A stretch of 64,000 bases of DNA from Chlamydoabsidia padenii (lineage: Eukaryota > Mucoromycota > Mucoromycetes > Mucorales > Cunninghamellaceae). Below are positions 47,431-58,967 of this stretch, piece by piece. A program made the position numbers and the translations under genes. Positions within the stretch are counted from its first letter, which is position 1, and the number at the start of each line of letters is the position of its first letter. The stretch spans positions 620,001-684,000 of the forward strand of contig JAIWND010000003.1 in NCBI GenBank assembly GCA_025330725.1, written 5' to 3'. Below the pieces are notes generated by a model. It did not search any database. It worked only from the letters and a program-made list of their open reading frames with translations, and was not told where the DNA came from.

Positions 47431-47910
47431 TCAAGCTTTTTTATATGTAGGCCTACGAGAAGGATTAGGTTTGTCTGTTCGCACCAAGGTTTGGATTCTG
47501 GTGGCAGCTTTTTGGACTTGATCTTGTAATTCTTTCCATTTTATGAGGACAGCAGCAGGATTGAGGTAAAATATATAATCGTGACCTATAAAGACAGAGT
47601 GAGTCAGTGTGTAGAGTTGGTTGGTGACTATGTACTAGTTACCTTTAGGAGCCATGTCGAGAAAATGAGTTGACACACTTGCCTTGACCCGACGTTCCGC
47701 CTTGTTACGGTATACAGCGAGCTTGCCCAGCTTTTTTTTCCCCGTGATAAATGTGACCCGCATATCTTTGGTGGGATCGAGACCGAGAGGAGCAGTTCGC
47801 CAAGGTAACGCCTTGACACTAAAACATTCGTTACCAGCTTGTAGTTTTGACGACTTTTTAAAGATGTTGGTCAGATGGGTCGCTGTGATCCCATGGATTT
47901 TTCTTGACAT
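47431..47910 (-). CDS. RnpA-like protein (bacterial-type RNase P protein component), probably mitochondrial
   Basis: Two minus-strand exons (47910-47643, 47585-47431) give 140 aa. The order of motifs follows bacterial RnpA: a helix with hydrophobic spacing (ITATHLTNIFKKSSK), a strand with FSVKAL, then MRVTFITGKKKLGKLAVYRN and KAERRVKASV, then GHDYIFYLNPAA and a final helix (WKELQDQVQKAATRI). In bacteria the RVG-hS-KK-G-AV-RNR-KR-hRe block is the RNA-binding signature, and -DYhhhhRPAA- the next strand. Here RNR-KR is RNKAERR. RnpA binds the RNase P RNA and 5' leader of pre-tRNA. The basic N terminus could be a mitochondrial import signal. The ATG at 47910 was chosen because the upstream extension would overlap the divergent gene and is low-complexity. 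Other small basic RNA-binding mitochondrial proteins remain possible. Confidence 0.65.
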
Positions 47911-47980
47911 AATGTCATGGAGAGCAAAGAAGAAGAAAAAAGAAGACACTGGAAAAGGTGATAAATTTTTCCCTTGATAG

Positions 47981-47995
47981 ATTTCAAATCCCGCT
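47981..47995 (+). promoter_or_regulatory. GC-box-like motif in the shared RnpA-like/POM33 promoter
   Basis: atttcaaatcccgct, 71 bp from the minus-strand start codon (47910) and 90 bp from the plus-strand start codon (48085). Confidence 0.5.
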
Positions 47996-48084
47996 TTCGA
48001 AGAACCCAGTCGTCCTTTTTCAATCCCAAATTGATTTTTTATTTTTCCTTCTTCCTTCTTCTCTTCTCCTTTTACTTTATTAAA

Positions 48085-49369
48085 ATGCCTTCGCCAAGCT
48101 CCCATTCTCTGGCTGAACGTGTTTCTCTACTTGCACAGGTAAAACATGTACTATAAAACACTTTTCCAACTACGGTCCTTGGGAAGGAAACCCCCGGTCA
48201 AGAATATCCACTAATTCAAACTTGTTTCTCTAGTCTTTACAATTCCCTTGGTTTGTGGGTCACGTACTTACTCTCCTAGGATCCTTGTTTTATATTCTCT
48301 CCTTCTTCAGCAATGCTAAAGCATACAAGATTGCCTACTTGGGTGCTTTGGTCTCTTATGGTGTAGTCATCTACAAAACTCATGGGGTAAGTCAAGATTG
48401 TATTCTCGTTGTGGAAATGGGTCTGATGGTTTGGAATGCTCACTTGCTCTTTTTTTATTTTTTTTTTTATCTCTAGTTTCCCAAATTCAACGCTACTTAT
48501 GCTCAACGTTTGGTGACCGACGAAAATGTACAATACTTCTTCTTGGCTACATACAACTTCTTCTCGGATCCTATTGAAGGTAAACCTCACAAAGAAAAGA
48601 AAAAATATCTTCTCAAACCCCTACAAGTCGATAAAAACAACAAAAAAATCAATGCTTACCTTCATCTCTTTTTCTATTTACCATAGTGACCTTGATTCCT
48701 TTTGGTAAGTTGGGATGATATACTCTTTATACCTTTTGTCGGCTAAAGACACTGTTACCATGTTTTTATTAACCGGGGTTCTTTTATTATAGTCACTTTC
48801 TCGGTCTTCCATACTCTGGGTTATGTCCGTACCAACATCATTCCAACTGTATTTCCCGCACCTCCTGCACCTCGACAAACTTCTGGATCATCATCGACTC
48901 CCGCACCAATCACGTGGCAAGCCAAGACTCAACAAAAGATCAAGACTTGGACCGACAAGAACTATAGTATTGCCATGAAATTCGTGGCCAAAACTGAAGT
49001 CACTATCATCATGCCTAGATTAATCTTGGGTCTATTCAGGTAATACTAATAGGAGGAGGAGGAGGGGATGAGGATGACCAATAAAGGGGCAACACACTCA
49101 CACCATATCACAATAAACCCCATAGACTGCGCCTTGTACCTGTGGTTCTTTATGCCCAGTTTTTACGATTTAGGTATCATTTGTCTACTTACACTCGACA
49201 AGAATTTGGTGATCTCCGTGTCACATTGGACCGTCTCTTACTTCCTCCTACTGCCAGTCCCCATATTCCACCTGTAGTCAGTCGCCTGTATACAACTGCC
49301 AAAGACATGATTTTCAACTTTGGTGAATCTGCTGTACAACGACAACCTGCTCCTGGTCAACAACAATAG
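48085..49369 (+). CDS. POM33: Pom33/TMEM33 family nuclear-envelope and ER membrane protein
   Basis: Six exons (48085-48138, 48234-48386, 48477-48579, 48687-48704, 48793-49039, 49126-49369) give 272 aa. Hydrophobic segments are seen in FVGHVLTLLGSLFYILSFF, AYLGALVSYGVVIY, VTLIPFVTFSVFHTLGYV and around IIMPRLILGLF. The signatures NVQYFFLATYNFFSDPI and the C-terminal RLRLVPVVLYAQFLRFRYHLS match the TMEM33/Pom33/Per33/Tts1 family. These proteins shape ER membranes and help distribute nuclear pore complexes. An 18-nt microexon (48687-48704) encodes VTLIPF. The C-terminal end (LYTTAKDMIFNFGESA) may form the membrane-binding amphipathic helix known from Pom33. It diverges from the RnpA-like gene with only 174 bp between start codons. 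Confidence 0.92.
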
Positions 49370-52300
49370 AATAATGTATTAGTAGTGTTATAGGTTTAGT
49401 TTTTTAGTAGTATGCTTTTTATTTTTATATGTTTGTAAATAAATCGATGTTTTGGTTTACAATTTGTTTATTGTTGCAAAGGCTGATCTTTGAATGGGAA
49501 ATCGTTTTATCATATCATATAATAGGGTAGTGCATGATGATCTTACAGGGGAAATTATTTTAGCTCATGGTAGTAGCCTCAATGTAAACCAAACATGGAC
49601 TGTGTAAGACTGGAGGCGTACTGTGATCGAATACATGATGGCAAGGTGGAACGATAGAGTAATCGGGATCTGAATTCGGTAAAGTTCGCTCCACATCACA
49701 CCCAAAGATTTTTTTTATAATTCCGATTCTAAAATTGCTCGCGGCCTTTGTTTTCTTTTTTCTTCTTCTACCGAATATCAAAAGGATGCTCTGGCTAGTA
49801 GATTAACTACTCACTAATCGAACGCTCTTGCTACTGGGCCTTGCAGGACAATCTTTATTATGAGTTTGAAGGTTGAAAACTTGGTCTCAGGTTTCTTCAA
49901 AACGTGTATATCAATGCATCCGGCGATGATGCTAATTCTTGGCAACTCGACTTGGTCTTGAAGGTAAGTCATTGAAAAAATAAAAAAATAAAAATCATTA
50001 CTAATTTATTTGTATTCTGATTATTTTCATGTGCACTTCCTGGTCCTGTTATCTTCCTCTTCCCTATTGAAATCTGCGAGGAAATGTGTGGCAAGTCTAT
50101 CCTTTCCCTTCGTGCTTTCCACTGAAAAGAATGAAACCTATCAAAGATGGTCGACTAGACTTCCTTAGGCTCAATCCCAACACATGTTTCTTGGCGAAGA
50201 TGTGCGACTCGATTTGGTCAAGAATGAATGAACCTTGTTTACCGCCATACATTTCCCCATTTTTATCGTACTATAGTATAGTTTTATCTATCCCCCCTTA
50301 TTTTATTCCAATAAAACATGTCTTGATATATTATTTTCATATATATATATATATATATACGTTGAACTTTAGGATACTCTGGCAATTGGGTCGCGCCTAC
50401 TGTCACCAATGTCAACTGTCTCCCCAGCAAACATCAGCCTTTCGTACACCAGTGATGTGATTTTTATGGAACTCCGACAACAAGGGGATTTTCTCAAATG
50501 TGGAACTCAGTTTGTTACTCTTCCTTCTTTTTGTGTTTAGATCTTTACTCTTATATCCTCTTTAGTTTAGTTATCACTCATTGTTAGAATAGTGTGTATA
50601 TATGCTTATTATCTTGATAAAATAAAAGAACAAAAATCTCATAACAGTATGAAAAAGTGTTGATTGTTGATAGGCTAGAATTTTGGGCGAGAACTGTTTT
50701 GTTGAGAGAAGAAGGTTCGTGAATAATGGTGTTAAAAACAGTGGGCTTATGTGCATAGGGTTCGCATTAAATACGAATCCCAGTAAAGTTCCCACAAAAA
50801 CCACTGGGTGGTTGATACTATGATGCAAAAAAGGTGTGTAATTTGGGGAGGAAAATAGCTGCTAGTCTCCAGGTAACTTTTTTTTTTTTTTGAAAATAGG
50901 CTACTTTGGGTCATGCATGATTTTTTTATTCAAAGAGAGACAAGGCTTGTTACCGGTAACACATTCTTACGTTACTGGTAACAACGGAATTAAACCCCAG
51001 CTCATTCTTTTCTTTTTTTTTTTTTTTTTTGGCTCTTTCACTTGATTTACATATTTTCTTGAAATTCAACATATGGTCTACTCGAACAATTTCTAGTGAC
51101 ATATACCCTGGAAATACACGACAATTTCTGGTGGTGCCGTTACTTGAGGTCCAATCGCTCAATTTATTATTGCTCAAGATACGACGCAAGATTTTGCTCT
51201 TATGATTACTATTGGAAGATGCGGGCGCTATTACATCAATGGTAAGTAAAAGTATTAAAACTGAACGAATGTGAACTGATTGAGTTAGTAGTAATTTTGC
51301 CTTTGGATTTCACGACATGATTTTCACGATAGTCGCGTCTGCGCCAACTCAAAACCAAAAAATGCGAAAAGGCAATCAAAAAAATCGGTCATCTCTTTTT
51401 TTGAATTCCCGACAACTCATTTTATTTTAGTGCGACATCGATTTCCAAAAACACGACAAGTAACTGTGGAAACACTGTAGGTGTGATTGTTTTTTTAGGG
51501 GGGGAGAAAGAACATGGATCGAGTTGAGGAATATCTTATAGACTCATGGACATCCATCTGCATTCACTTGATACTAATTGAATTCATACATACTTTTTGA
51601 TTGGAAATACTAATGTTCTTCTTTATATCAAGCTTTTCTACGCAAAACTAGTATAGTGATAATGATACCGTCATGATAAGTATCTCTTTTACAAGAAAGG
51701 CATGGTTTGGAATCAAAGGTTCAAAAAGTGAACCTTTGCATGATTTTCATGACATTCAAATCCCGACGGTGAGTATAATCTCATGCCCGTTCAAACAAAA
51801 CAGAATACAAATCCCACGTCACCTAGACCTACATGGCCTTTTTTCTTGGTCAGTAATTAAGCAATGGTGTTTATAATTCTCAATAAGGATCACACAGATG
51901 GTTAGTCAAAGGCAGGATTTGAAAATGATTTTTTTTGTTGGTTTTTACAGATGAGAGACCACAACATCTTGAGAATGACCTGACTGCACAAGTTTTCGAG
52001 CTAAAAAGTTGTTGTGGAAGGCGAATGAACAAATACTTACATCCCCTACATCATTGATATAGATTAACACTGTGGTCATTTTAAATTTATCTTGGTGTGA
52101 GGGACAAGCGGGATTCGAACAGCTGATCGGAATTCATATGCAGACGATAAATACAAACCCCACACATCAAATTACTCTCGTAAAAATTGCCATTTCTGTG
52201 TTTGTTATTCTAGTTGCCCCTTAAAATAGATAAGGTACACGTATAGACAGATAAAATGGGGAGATGAATGTTGATGTTCAAAATGTGTTTAATATATGTA

Positions 52301-52449
52301 GGAAGACAGTTTATTATACGGAATGTTAAAAAAAAGATATGAGTTTTCTTACACTGATTTTTATTTGGTACAAAAGATACATACATTGGGGGAACGGATA
52401 AGGGATCATAAAAAAAAAAAAAGAGGACTACATCTAGCATTAAACTATT
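49370..52449. other. 3.1-kb gene-poor region with decayed fragments and inverted repeats
   Basis: No intact gene. It holds motif copies at 49664, 51753, 51911 and 52108, an (AT)n tract at 50338-50360, a pair of gttac-ggtaac palindromes (50951-50985), a 9-bp-stem hairpin at 51715-51737 and the fragments listed separately. A minus-strand frame at 51000-51240 (TSSNGTTRNCRVFPGY) is also weakly coding. Confidence 0.5.
49840..50457 (+). pseudogene. Possible decayed gene fragment
   Basis: A stretch ending VYINASGDDANSWQLDLVLK runs into a good donor (GTAAGT at 49963). Later 50372-50450 reads GYSGNWVAPTVTNVNCLPSK before a stop, but the sequence between has several stops in every frame. A dead secreted-protein gene is possible; there is no family match. 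Confidence 0.25.
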
Positions 52450-53901
52450 CTAATTCTTGTAACCGAGTTCGGTCAAAGAGGAGACCAAAGAATCCTTGAC
52501 CTTCTTGATGTGTTGACGATCATCATCCATGACAGAGATACCCATATGACCGATACGGAAGTACTTTGTAGCCAATCCTTGCAAGATACCACCAGCAATT
52601 TGGACACCCTTACCCGCCAAAGCAGGAACCAATTGACCCACTTCGACACCTTCAGGCAACCAGACAGCAGTCATACCATTAGCAGCAGCTTCTTCACTTT
52701 GAGCAACCGTCTTCAAACCCAAGTCCCGGACAGTTTTACGGAAATCAGCAGCCACATCGGCATGTTTCTTGAAGCGAGTTTCCAAAGGTTGGCTGAGGAT
52801 GAGTTTCAAAGAGGTGTGGAGAGCATAGATCAATTGGACAGCAGGAGTAGCAAAGTAAGCAGGTTTGCGTGCTTCATAGGCGTTCATAACTGGTAATTAA
52901 AAAAAAAAAAAAAAAAAAAAGAGATCGAGTTAGATTGTTTCCTCTATGATTATCATTTCATTATATACTTACTAGGCAACCACTTGTTCCAGTTGGAGTA
53001 ATAAGAAGGCACAGGAGACTTGCGATCCTTGAAGGTTTGAATAGCAAAAGGAGAGGCGATGACGATGGAAAGACCAGGGGGGACACCAAGACCCTTTTGA
53101 GAACCAGTGATCACCACATCCAATTTCCAGTCATCAAATTTGATTTCTTCCGAGCCCACGGAGCAAACACCATCCACGACCACGAGAGTTTTAGGGGAAG
53201 CTTCCTTAACTTGAGCAGTGACAGCCTTGATGTCAGATAAAACACCGGTACTAAAATATCCAGAAAGTAAAATTAAGGTTATCTATTTTTTAAGACTTGT
53301 CACTTTTTTTTTTTAAGACTTACGAAGTATCAACATGGGTGACAGTAACCATTTTGAATTTGGTCTTGGATAAAGCATCAGCAATGGCTTCTTTAGAAGG
53401 ACGGCTACCAGGTTCAGCACGGAGGTAAGTGACCTTGGCACCATAGACTTCCAAACTATGAGTGAGTAATAAAAGATCAAATGTGTTAGTATAAACGTAT
53501 TCCCCAAACCCATTGTTTATTTATTTTTTATTTTTTTATATAGTTACCATTCAGCAAAGTGATCCCCAAAGTAACCAGTGGTAAGGACAAGGACTTCATC
53601 ACCAGCTTCGAGCAAATTGACCATCATATCCCAACCCAGAGTACCAGAACCAGAAGTGATAAAAGGTTGAGCCACCTTGGATTGGACCACTTCACGTACC
53701 ATTTCAATAGATTCACCAAAGACAGGAACAAACAAAGGGTCAACATGGGAAGTAGCAGGAGTAGACATGGAGGTCAGGACATCTTCATGGAATTCAATAG
53801 GACCTGGAAAGAAGATAAGAGGGATTAATTAAATAAGGTTGATAACCAGGCTTTACAACAAGTGACTTACCTGGAATCATGCAAAGTTTGTGAGGAGCCA
53901 T
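52450..53901 (-). CDS. AGX1: Alanine:glyoxylate aminotransferase
   Basis: Five minus-strand exons (53901-53871, 53803-53548, 53455-53324, 53250-52973, 52889-52450) give 378 aa. This is a class V PLP aminotransferase: MIPGPIEFHEDVL at the N terminus, SGSGTLGWDMMVNLLEAGD, HVDTSTGVLSDI and the PLP lysine in DVVITGSQKGLGVPPGLS, with the C-terminal KYFRIGHMGISVMDDD. It converts alanine and glyoxylate to pyruvate and glycine, a main glycine source in fungi. It ends LGYKN, so no PTS1 signal is present, and no mitochondrial leader is visible; the enzyme is probably cytosolic. A good GC-box-like motif lies 154 bp upstream. Confidence 0.97.
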
Positions 53902-55190
53902 GGTGAGAGAGATTTAGTTTTTTTTGGAGGATAAAAGTGTAAAAGGATAAAAGTAAGAAAGAAAAGAAGAAGAGAAAGAAGGGCGACGTCGGTTTTTTAT
54001 ATGACGGCAGCAAAAAGGGCGTATTTTAAGATCCACAAATTTAGCGCCTTTACTGGCGGGTATTGAATTCTCGTTTCCTACTATTCACTATTTTGATTGG
54101 ACAGAGTAAAAGTTGAATGTTCAAACTCAGTTTCGCATGAAGGAAAAGATATGATGGTATCTCTGGTCAAACAGAAGGCAGAATAAGGGAATATATGTAG
54201 GTTTCCGAAAAAATATAGGACTTTTTTCCCCAACGCATATCCCTAATCCATAAACAAAGAAGTAGAGAGTATATACCAATTATGTCAAAGTCTAAAAAGA
54301 AGTACGCTACTGCATGACCTGCACCACACCCATCCATTATAAGTCCATCAAACACCCAGTTTTTTTTTTATTATACATAAACGTTATCTATTCTAACTAT
54401 ACTAAAAATCTATACACTACTACAAGGTAAACATATACTATACTAGTTCCATTCACCAAGTGTCGAGTGAGTACTGAATCCAACGTCATGATCATGTTTG
54501 TTTGAGTATCATTTTCCCTCCAAGAAGATATCTTCAATACTAATCCGAGTGTTCTCGTTTGTTGTTGATGTATAGAAAGAGAGAGCCGTGTGATCGATGA
54601 AGAATGAGGAGTAGGACTAGGTAGTATTACAGCGCAATTTTATTCGCTTATCCCCCCCCTTTTTTTTTCCCACAAAAAGCCGATTGTTGGTTGACGAGAT
54701 TAATGTTTTACTTCTATGCATTTCCATTCCATCAGGTGATTCAAAGTATCCAAGGGCTTTTTTTTTTGAATAGGAGTTTCAGTTAAAGATCCAAGTGCAT
54801 GGTGTTGTCAATATCGTTTCCAAGATTGATCCTGGTTGCATCCGTTTCATTTCAATGATACCTTAAAAAAAGGAGGGGTCAAGTAGGGGAATTGGAGTTG
54901 TTTCAAAGAAAGGAGAGTATGAATACATTATACCTTTATTTTGAAGGAGACTATATCCCGAGTAGTTTTAATCAATACAGAGTGTGTATAAACGAGTGGT
55001 GGCAAAAAAAAAGTCGATTAAAGAAAGAAGAGGGAATTGGAAAATGGCAGGCAGAGCAGTTCAAATCAAAAAATGATTAGGATCCCGCCGACCAATCAGA
55101 GATTTTTGCATCATTTTCCATTTTATAGACCCGTCAGGTCGATTATGTTTTTTGTTTTCCTTCCCTTTAGAACAACACACATTATTGACG
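53902..55190. other. 1.3-kb intergenic region, no gene seen
   Basis: AGX1 promoter at the left (pyrimidine/purine-rich, motif at 54055), SEC66 promoter at the right with atcccgcc next to a CCAAT box (ccaatcag) at about 55082-55098. Between them lies AT-rich sequence with short open frames only. Confidence 0.5.
54055..54069 (-). promoter_or_regulatory. GC-box-like motif upstream of AGX1
   Basis: ggcgggtattgaatt, 154 bp upstream of the AGX1 ATG. Confidence 0.45.
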
Positions 55191-55932
55191 ATGAACTCAT
55201 TGCTACTACCTGCTGTCTATCTTGGGGGATGCGTCACTGCCATGAGCATCTTTTCCCACTTTTATCGTAAATTTGCAGGCAAGTTCATTAATGAATGATA
55301 TGATAAAACAACTATACCAACTTTTTTTTTACATACTCATCATGACATCTCCTTTTTTTTTTTTTAACACCCTAATAGGTTTGAAACAAATCGATCCTTG
55401 GTTCCCTGAAAACGAAGCCAAAGAAGAGTACATTAGCCTACTGAACTGCGAAACCTCCGTACCTGAACATCATTTACGTGCGTCCTTATTACGACGGGCC
55501 ATGGAAGGTGTGCGACGTTTGGTCCAAGTGCAACAAGAAAAACCCGCCCTACAACAATTGATGCGCATGGGAAGCGTAGGTGATGATCTGTGGACGGAAT
55601 TCACGGTGGCCGAAGAAGACATCATGAACGAACTCCAAGCCATCTCAATGGAAGCCAACACATACAAGGAAGGCTGGGGTCAAACCATCTTCTCGACCGC
55701 CGCACAAATGTTGGAACACGAAAAACAAAAGGTACTGCAAAAGGAAATGGTGCAATTACGGGCGGCTGAAGAAAAGAAACGACTGGCGCAGGAAAAACGG
55801 GATCAACAAGAACAACAACAGCAACAAGAACGCGATGCCGAACGGAAGCTCAAGGAAATGGAAAAGGCGCAACAGGAACTATTGAAGATGGATGAAGATG
55901 AAAAGAAGCAAAAGGGTAAAGGGAAGAAATAG
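55191..55932 (+). CDS. SEC66: Sec66/Sec71 subunit of the ER Sec63 translocation complex
   Basis: Two exons (55191-55278, 55379-55932) give 213 aa. The N-terminal LLLPAVYLGGCVTAMSIF is a single membrane anchor. The cytosolic part contains DPWFPENEAKEEYISLLN, PEHHLRASLLRRAMEGVRRL, MGSVGDDLWTEFTVAEEDI and GWGQTIFSTAAQM, the conserved core of fungal Sec66. A long Lys/Glu/Gln-rich helix follows, ending KKQKGKGKK. Sec66 works with Sec62, Sec63 and Sec72 in post-translational import of proteins into the ER. The single intron uses a GC donor (G|GCAAGT) instead of GT. An in-frame stop soon after the donor means it must be spliced. Confidence 0.9.
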
Positions 55933-57245
55933 TCATTTCGGTGGATCCTTGGCCTCTTTTGGTCTATACAGTAGTTATATAGTTTAGTATAGTCTATTCT
56001 AGTTATTTATATTGCTGTCTATTATTTCAATATTAATAGTAATAAAAACAACTGACTCACATGATATTTTATGAATGGTGTTAATGACTGGGGTGATCTA
56101 CATGTGGATTGAACTTAGGAGAAAAGGAGGGGAAAAAAAGGCGACTTGGTTTTTGACTCACCCTCCTCATAGATAGTAATATCATTGGAATCAGATGGAG
56201 TTATGTCGGAATGCCTTTGTTATTGTTATCAATGTAAAGGAACATGCAGTCAGTATTACTGTTGCCAACGGCATAAATCGACGCAGTCTCTTGTTGTTGT
56301 TTTTTATTCACTGGTTATACTACCGTTTCTACCATTGACTTTAGTGCGGAAAAGGCGAATCCTGATTTCACATTCAAGAATAACTCCTTGGAATGCTAAA
56401 GAAACGTTTTCTTCTTCTACTACATAGTACAGTACCATAAATAACCGTGGATAGCGCCAGTAATAATGGGTATTGTCAGTTTTTATATTTTGAATCTGAT
56501 TGTGTTTAAAAAGAATTCATGCAAAAAACTACATTCACATTTCAGGAACGTTTTACGACCATCAATTGCCACCGTTTGAGTCTTTCTTTTTTTCTTTCTT
56601 TCTCCTAATCCTATGCAATCGCACATGTTTTCAAAAACAAAAGTAAGGATCAAAGGGCACAAAAGAAACGATAGCATAATAGTGACACGCGAGAGAGTCT
56701 TAATGCTCTTCACTGACTCGACTACCCCGCTTTCCTTTTACGGATGTCGGGTTTTAAATATTTCATCGAGGTATTCCCGATTCACTTTTTTATCATGCTT
56801 CATTCAATCATATTCAACTCAAAAGATGACAACATTAAAGTTATATATGTACAATGAATAATGGCGAAAAAAAAGACGCTTCTCCTTTTTTTTTTTCCTT
56901 CCCATTTCTGATCTGTCAACTTGAGAAAGGAGAGGATAAACGACATGTTCGGTGTTTGTATAACTCGTCCAAACATTATCGTCACTGGTATTATAAATGA
57001 TTGTCGTACTTAAAAGGAGTAATCTCGCTTGAACAGTGTGTGGATGCATTTTTTTTTTCTATTGACCAGTTAAGGAGAAAATAAAGGTTCTGATAAAGGG
57101 AAGAGGCAGGTCGATCTCCTATTTTTTTTTTCTTTTTGCGAAGAAAAATGAATAAAAGAGGGTGAATTTAAAAAGTCGATCCTTCTCTCTCTCTTTCTCT
57201 TTCTCTCTTTCTCTTAACTTTTACCTTAGCTATTCAACAAGTAGA
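55933..57245. other. 1.3-kb intergenic region; one small Cys-rich open frame
   Basis: Mostly AT-rich. An open frame starting at ATG 56203 encodes nine cysteines in its first 24 codons and then a hydrophobic stretch, but has no supporting context. A motif-like copy (tcgggttttaaata) lies at 56747, and a CTCT tract precedes the next gene. Confidence 0.4.
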
Positions 57246-58560
57246 ATGAGTCAAGATAACGCTACTACCACAAAGATTGTTGTGGATCAAGGAATCGTGG
57301 GGCCTGATACAATGGAGATTGGATCAGAATTCATCTCTTTGGCATGCATCACAGTACTCGCTGTCGCTTTGGGGGCAAAAACCTTTAATGAAAAGATCAA
57401 AACTCTAAACTATGGCCGTGTACTTGTTATCATCTTATATACATTATCTTGGGCTTTCGCTGCTTCCTCCATTGTCGTGGTGTCGACGAATGATAGTAAG
57501 TTTAAACCCATCTGCATTAATGTCAGATATTAAAAACCCGTCCTTTTCTTTTCCTCTCAAGATAACATTGTTTCATGCACTTTGGGAATGATGTCTTGTG
57601 ATTTCTTTTATGCTGGTAGTAAGATTGCTATCTATGCATGGCTGATTGAACGTGTCCATCTTGTTACTGCTGTGAAAACCACTCGTATGAAAACTTGCCA
57701 GTACAAGTTCCATATTTGCCTCTTATTCCCTTATGTCATCATTTTCATCCTCATGGTAAGAAATATCTATACACATGGATTTTCAACCCCCGCTTTAACT
57801 TTTCAAAAAAAAACTCCCTCCTTTTTATTTTTGCTTCTCTCCTTCTTTTTTCTTTCCAGTTAACATTCCGAAATATCTATATTGAAGCTGATGGCAAATG
57901 TACCATTGGTTTGCAATACGTGGCTAGTATTCCATTGCTGGTTTATGACTTTGTAAGTACCTAACCTCCTCCCTTCATAGATTAATGAACTCATCCTTTT
58001 TTTTTTTGATAGATCTTTAATTGCTATTTGACTTGGCTCTTTATGAGTCCCCTGATGAGTGTTGGCCGTAACTCACGTACTGACTGGAAACGATCCAAGC
58101 TATATCGTCTTGCTCGCCGAACCTTGGTTGCGTCTGTGGTGTGTTTGACCATCTCCTTCATCAACGTCTTATTGGTTGTGACAAGTGCGGGGCATCAAAG
58201 AGGTTTGATCTGTTTGACTGCATGTACATTGGACGTAACGGTAAGAGACCTTCTTCCCCCCCAAAAAAAAAGACAACCTATCACTAAACTTGCTTCTCTT
58301 CTTTTTTAAAAAAGATTAATGTGATTACTGTCCACTGGGTCACAACAAACTCTGGCAAATCCAAGAACCACGGCACCACTCAAAAGAACATGCACACGGC
58401 GGACCATATGACAGCAGAAATGACATTTGATGGAGCGGATACTCATCTTGAAAAGACAATGAAGTACGATATGCCTATGGTCAAACCTCACAAACGAATG
58501 GGTGATGATGATGATAGCTCGATCGATGTGCCTATGAATGGTAAAGGTGGTGTTTACTGA
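57246..58560 (+). CDS. Seven-helix membrane protein, GPCR-like topology, family unknown
   Basis: Five exons (57246-57495, 57562-57755, 57860-57952, 58013-58240, 58315-58560) give 336 aa. Seven hydrophobic segments can be seen: FISLACITVLAVALG; GRVLVIILYTLSWAFAA; CDFFYAGSKIAIYAWLI; FHICLLFPYVIIFILM; YVASIPLLVYDFIFNCYL; TLVASVVCLTISFINVLLV; LICLTACTLDVTINVITV. The short N terminus has an N-glycosylation site (NAT) and no signal peptide. The third segment ends IERVHLV, at the place of the E/DRY motif of G-protein-coupled receptors. The ~75-residue tail is polar with acidic and Ser patches. A receptor is plausible, but I cannot place it in a known class. All exon joins keep the frame. Confidence 0.78.
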
Positions 58561-58967
58561 TCGAAATCATCAATTTGGCTTCTTTTTTATTTTATTTTAA
58601 TTTTACTTACTTGGACTTCTATAACTTTTACCTTTTACTTATTTATTACTGTATCTGTCACATCCAACTTATCTTTTACCAACCTAATAAATATAAGTGC
58701 CCAAATATCTGTCTTTGATATCTCTCTATTCTTTGTTTATGTATGAAAATGACATCTGGTTTTGTGTATAGGAATTGCTAGGCACACGGAATTTTGGTGT
58801 TCGGCGTTTGAAAATGAAGTGTCGTTCCGTCTTCGTACTCTTTTTTTTTTTCCCCTTACAAAGGACAAGTAAAAGTCATCGTAAGTCTGAACATACCGAC
58901 ACAAGGGTCTTGGAGCTTGCATTTTGCAGTAACCTATGTTGAAAATATGATATAGTGTCTACATCGC

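Noticed and set aside
47911..48105. N-terminal extension of the RnpA-like frame to an ATG at 48105
   Set aside because: The extension is Lys/Phe-rich low complexity and would overlap the divergent POM33 gene and both promoters; the conserved region begins right after the ATG at 47910.
52101..52130. tRNA-like T-arm (gcgggattcgaacag)
   Set aside because: It resembles a reversed tRNA 3' arm (GGTTCGAATCC), but no acceptor stem, anticodon arm or D arm can be folded around it; counted as a variant of the dispersed motif instead.
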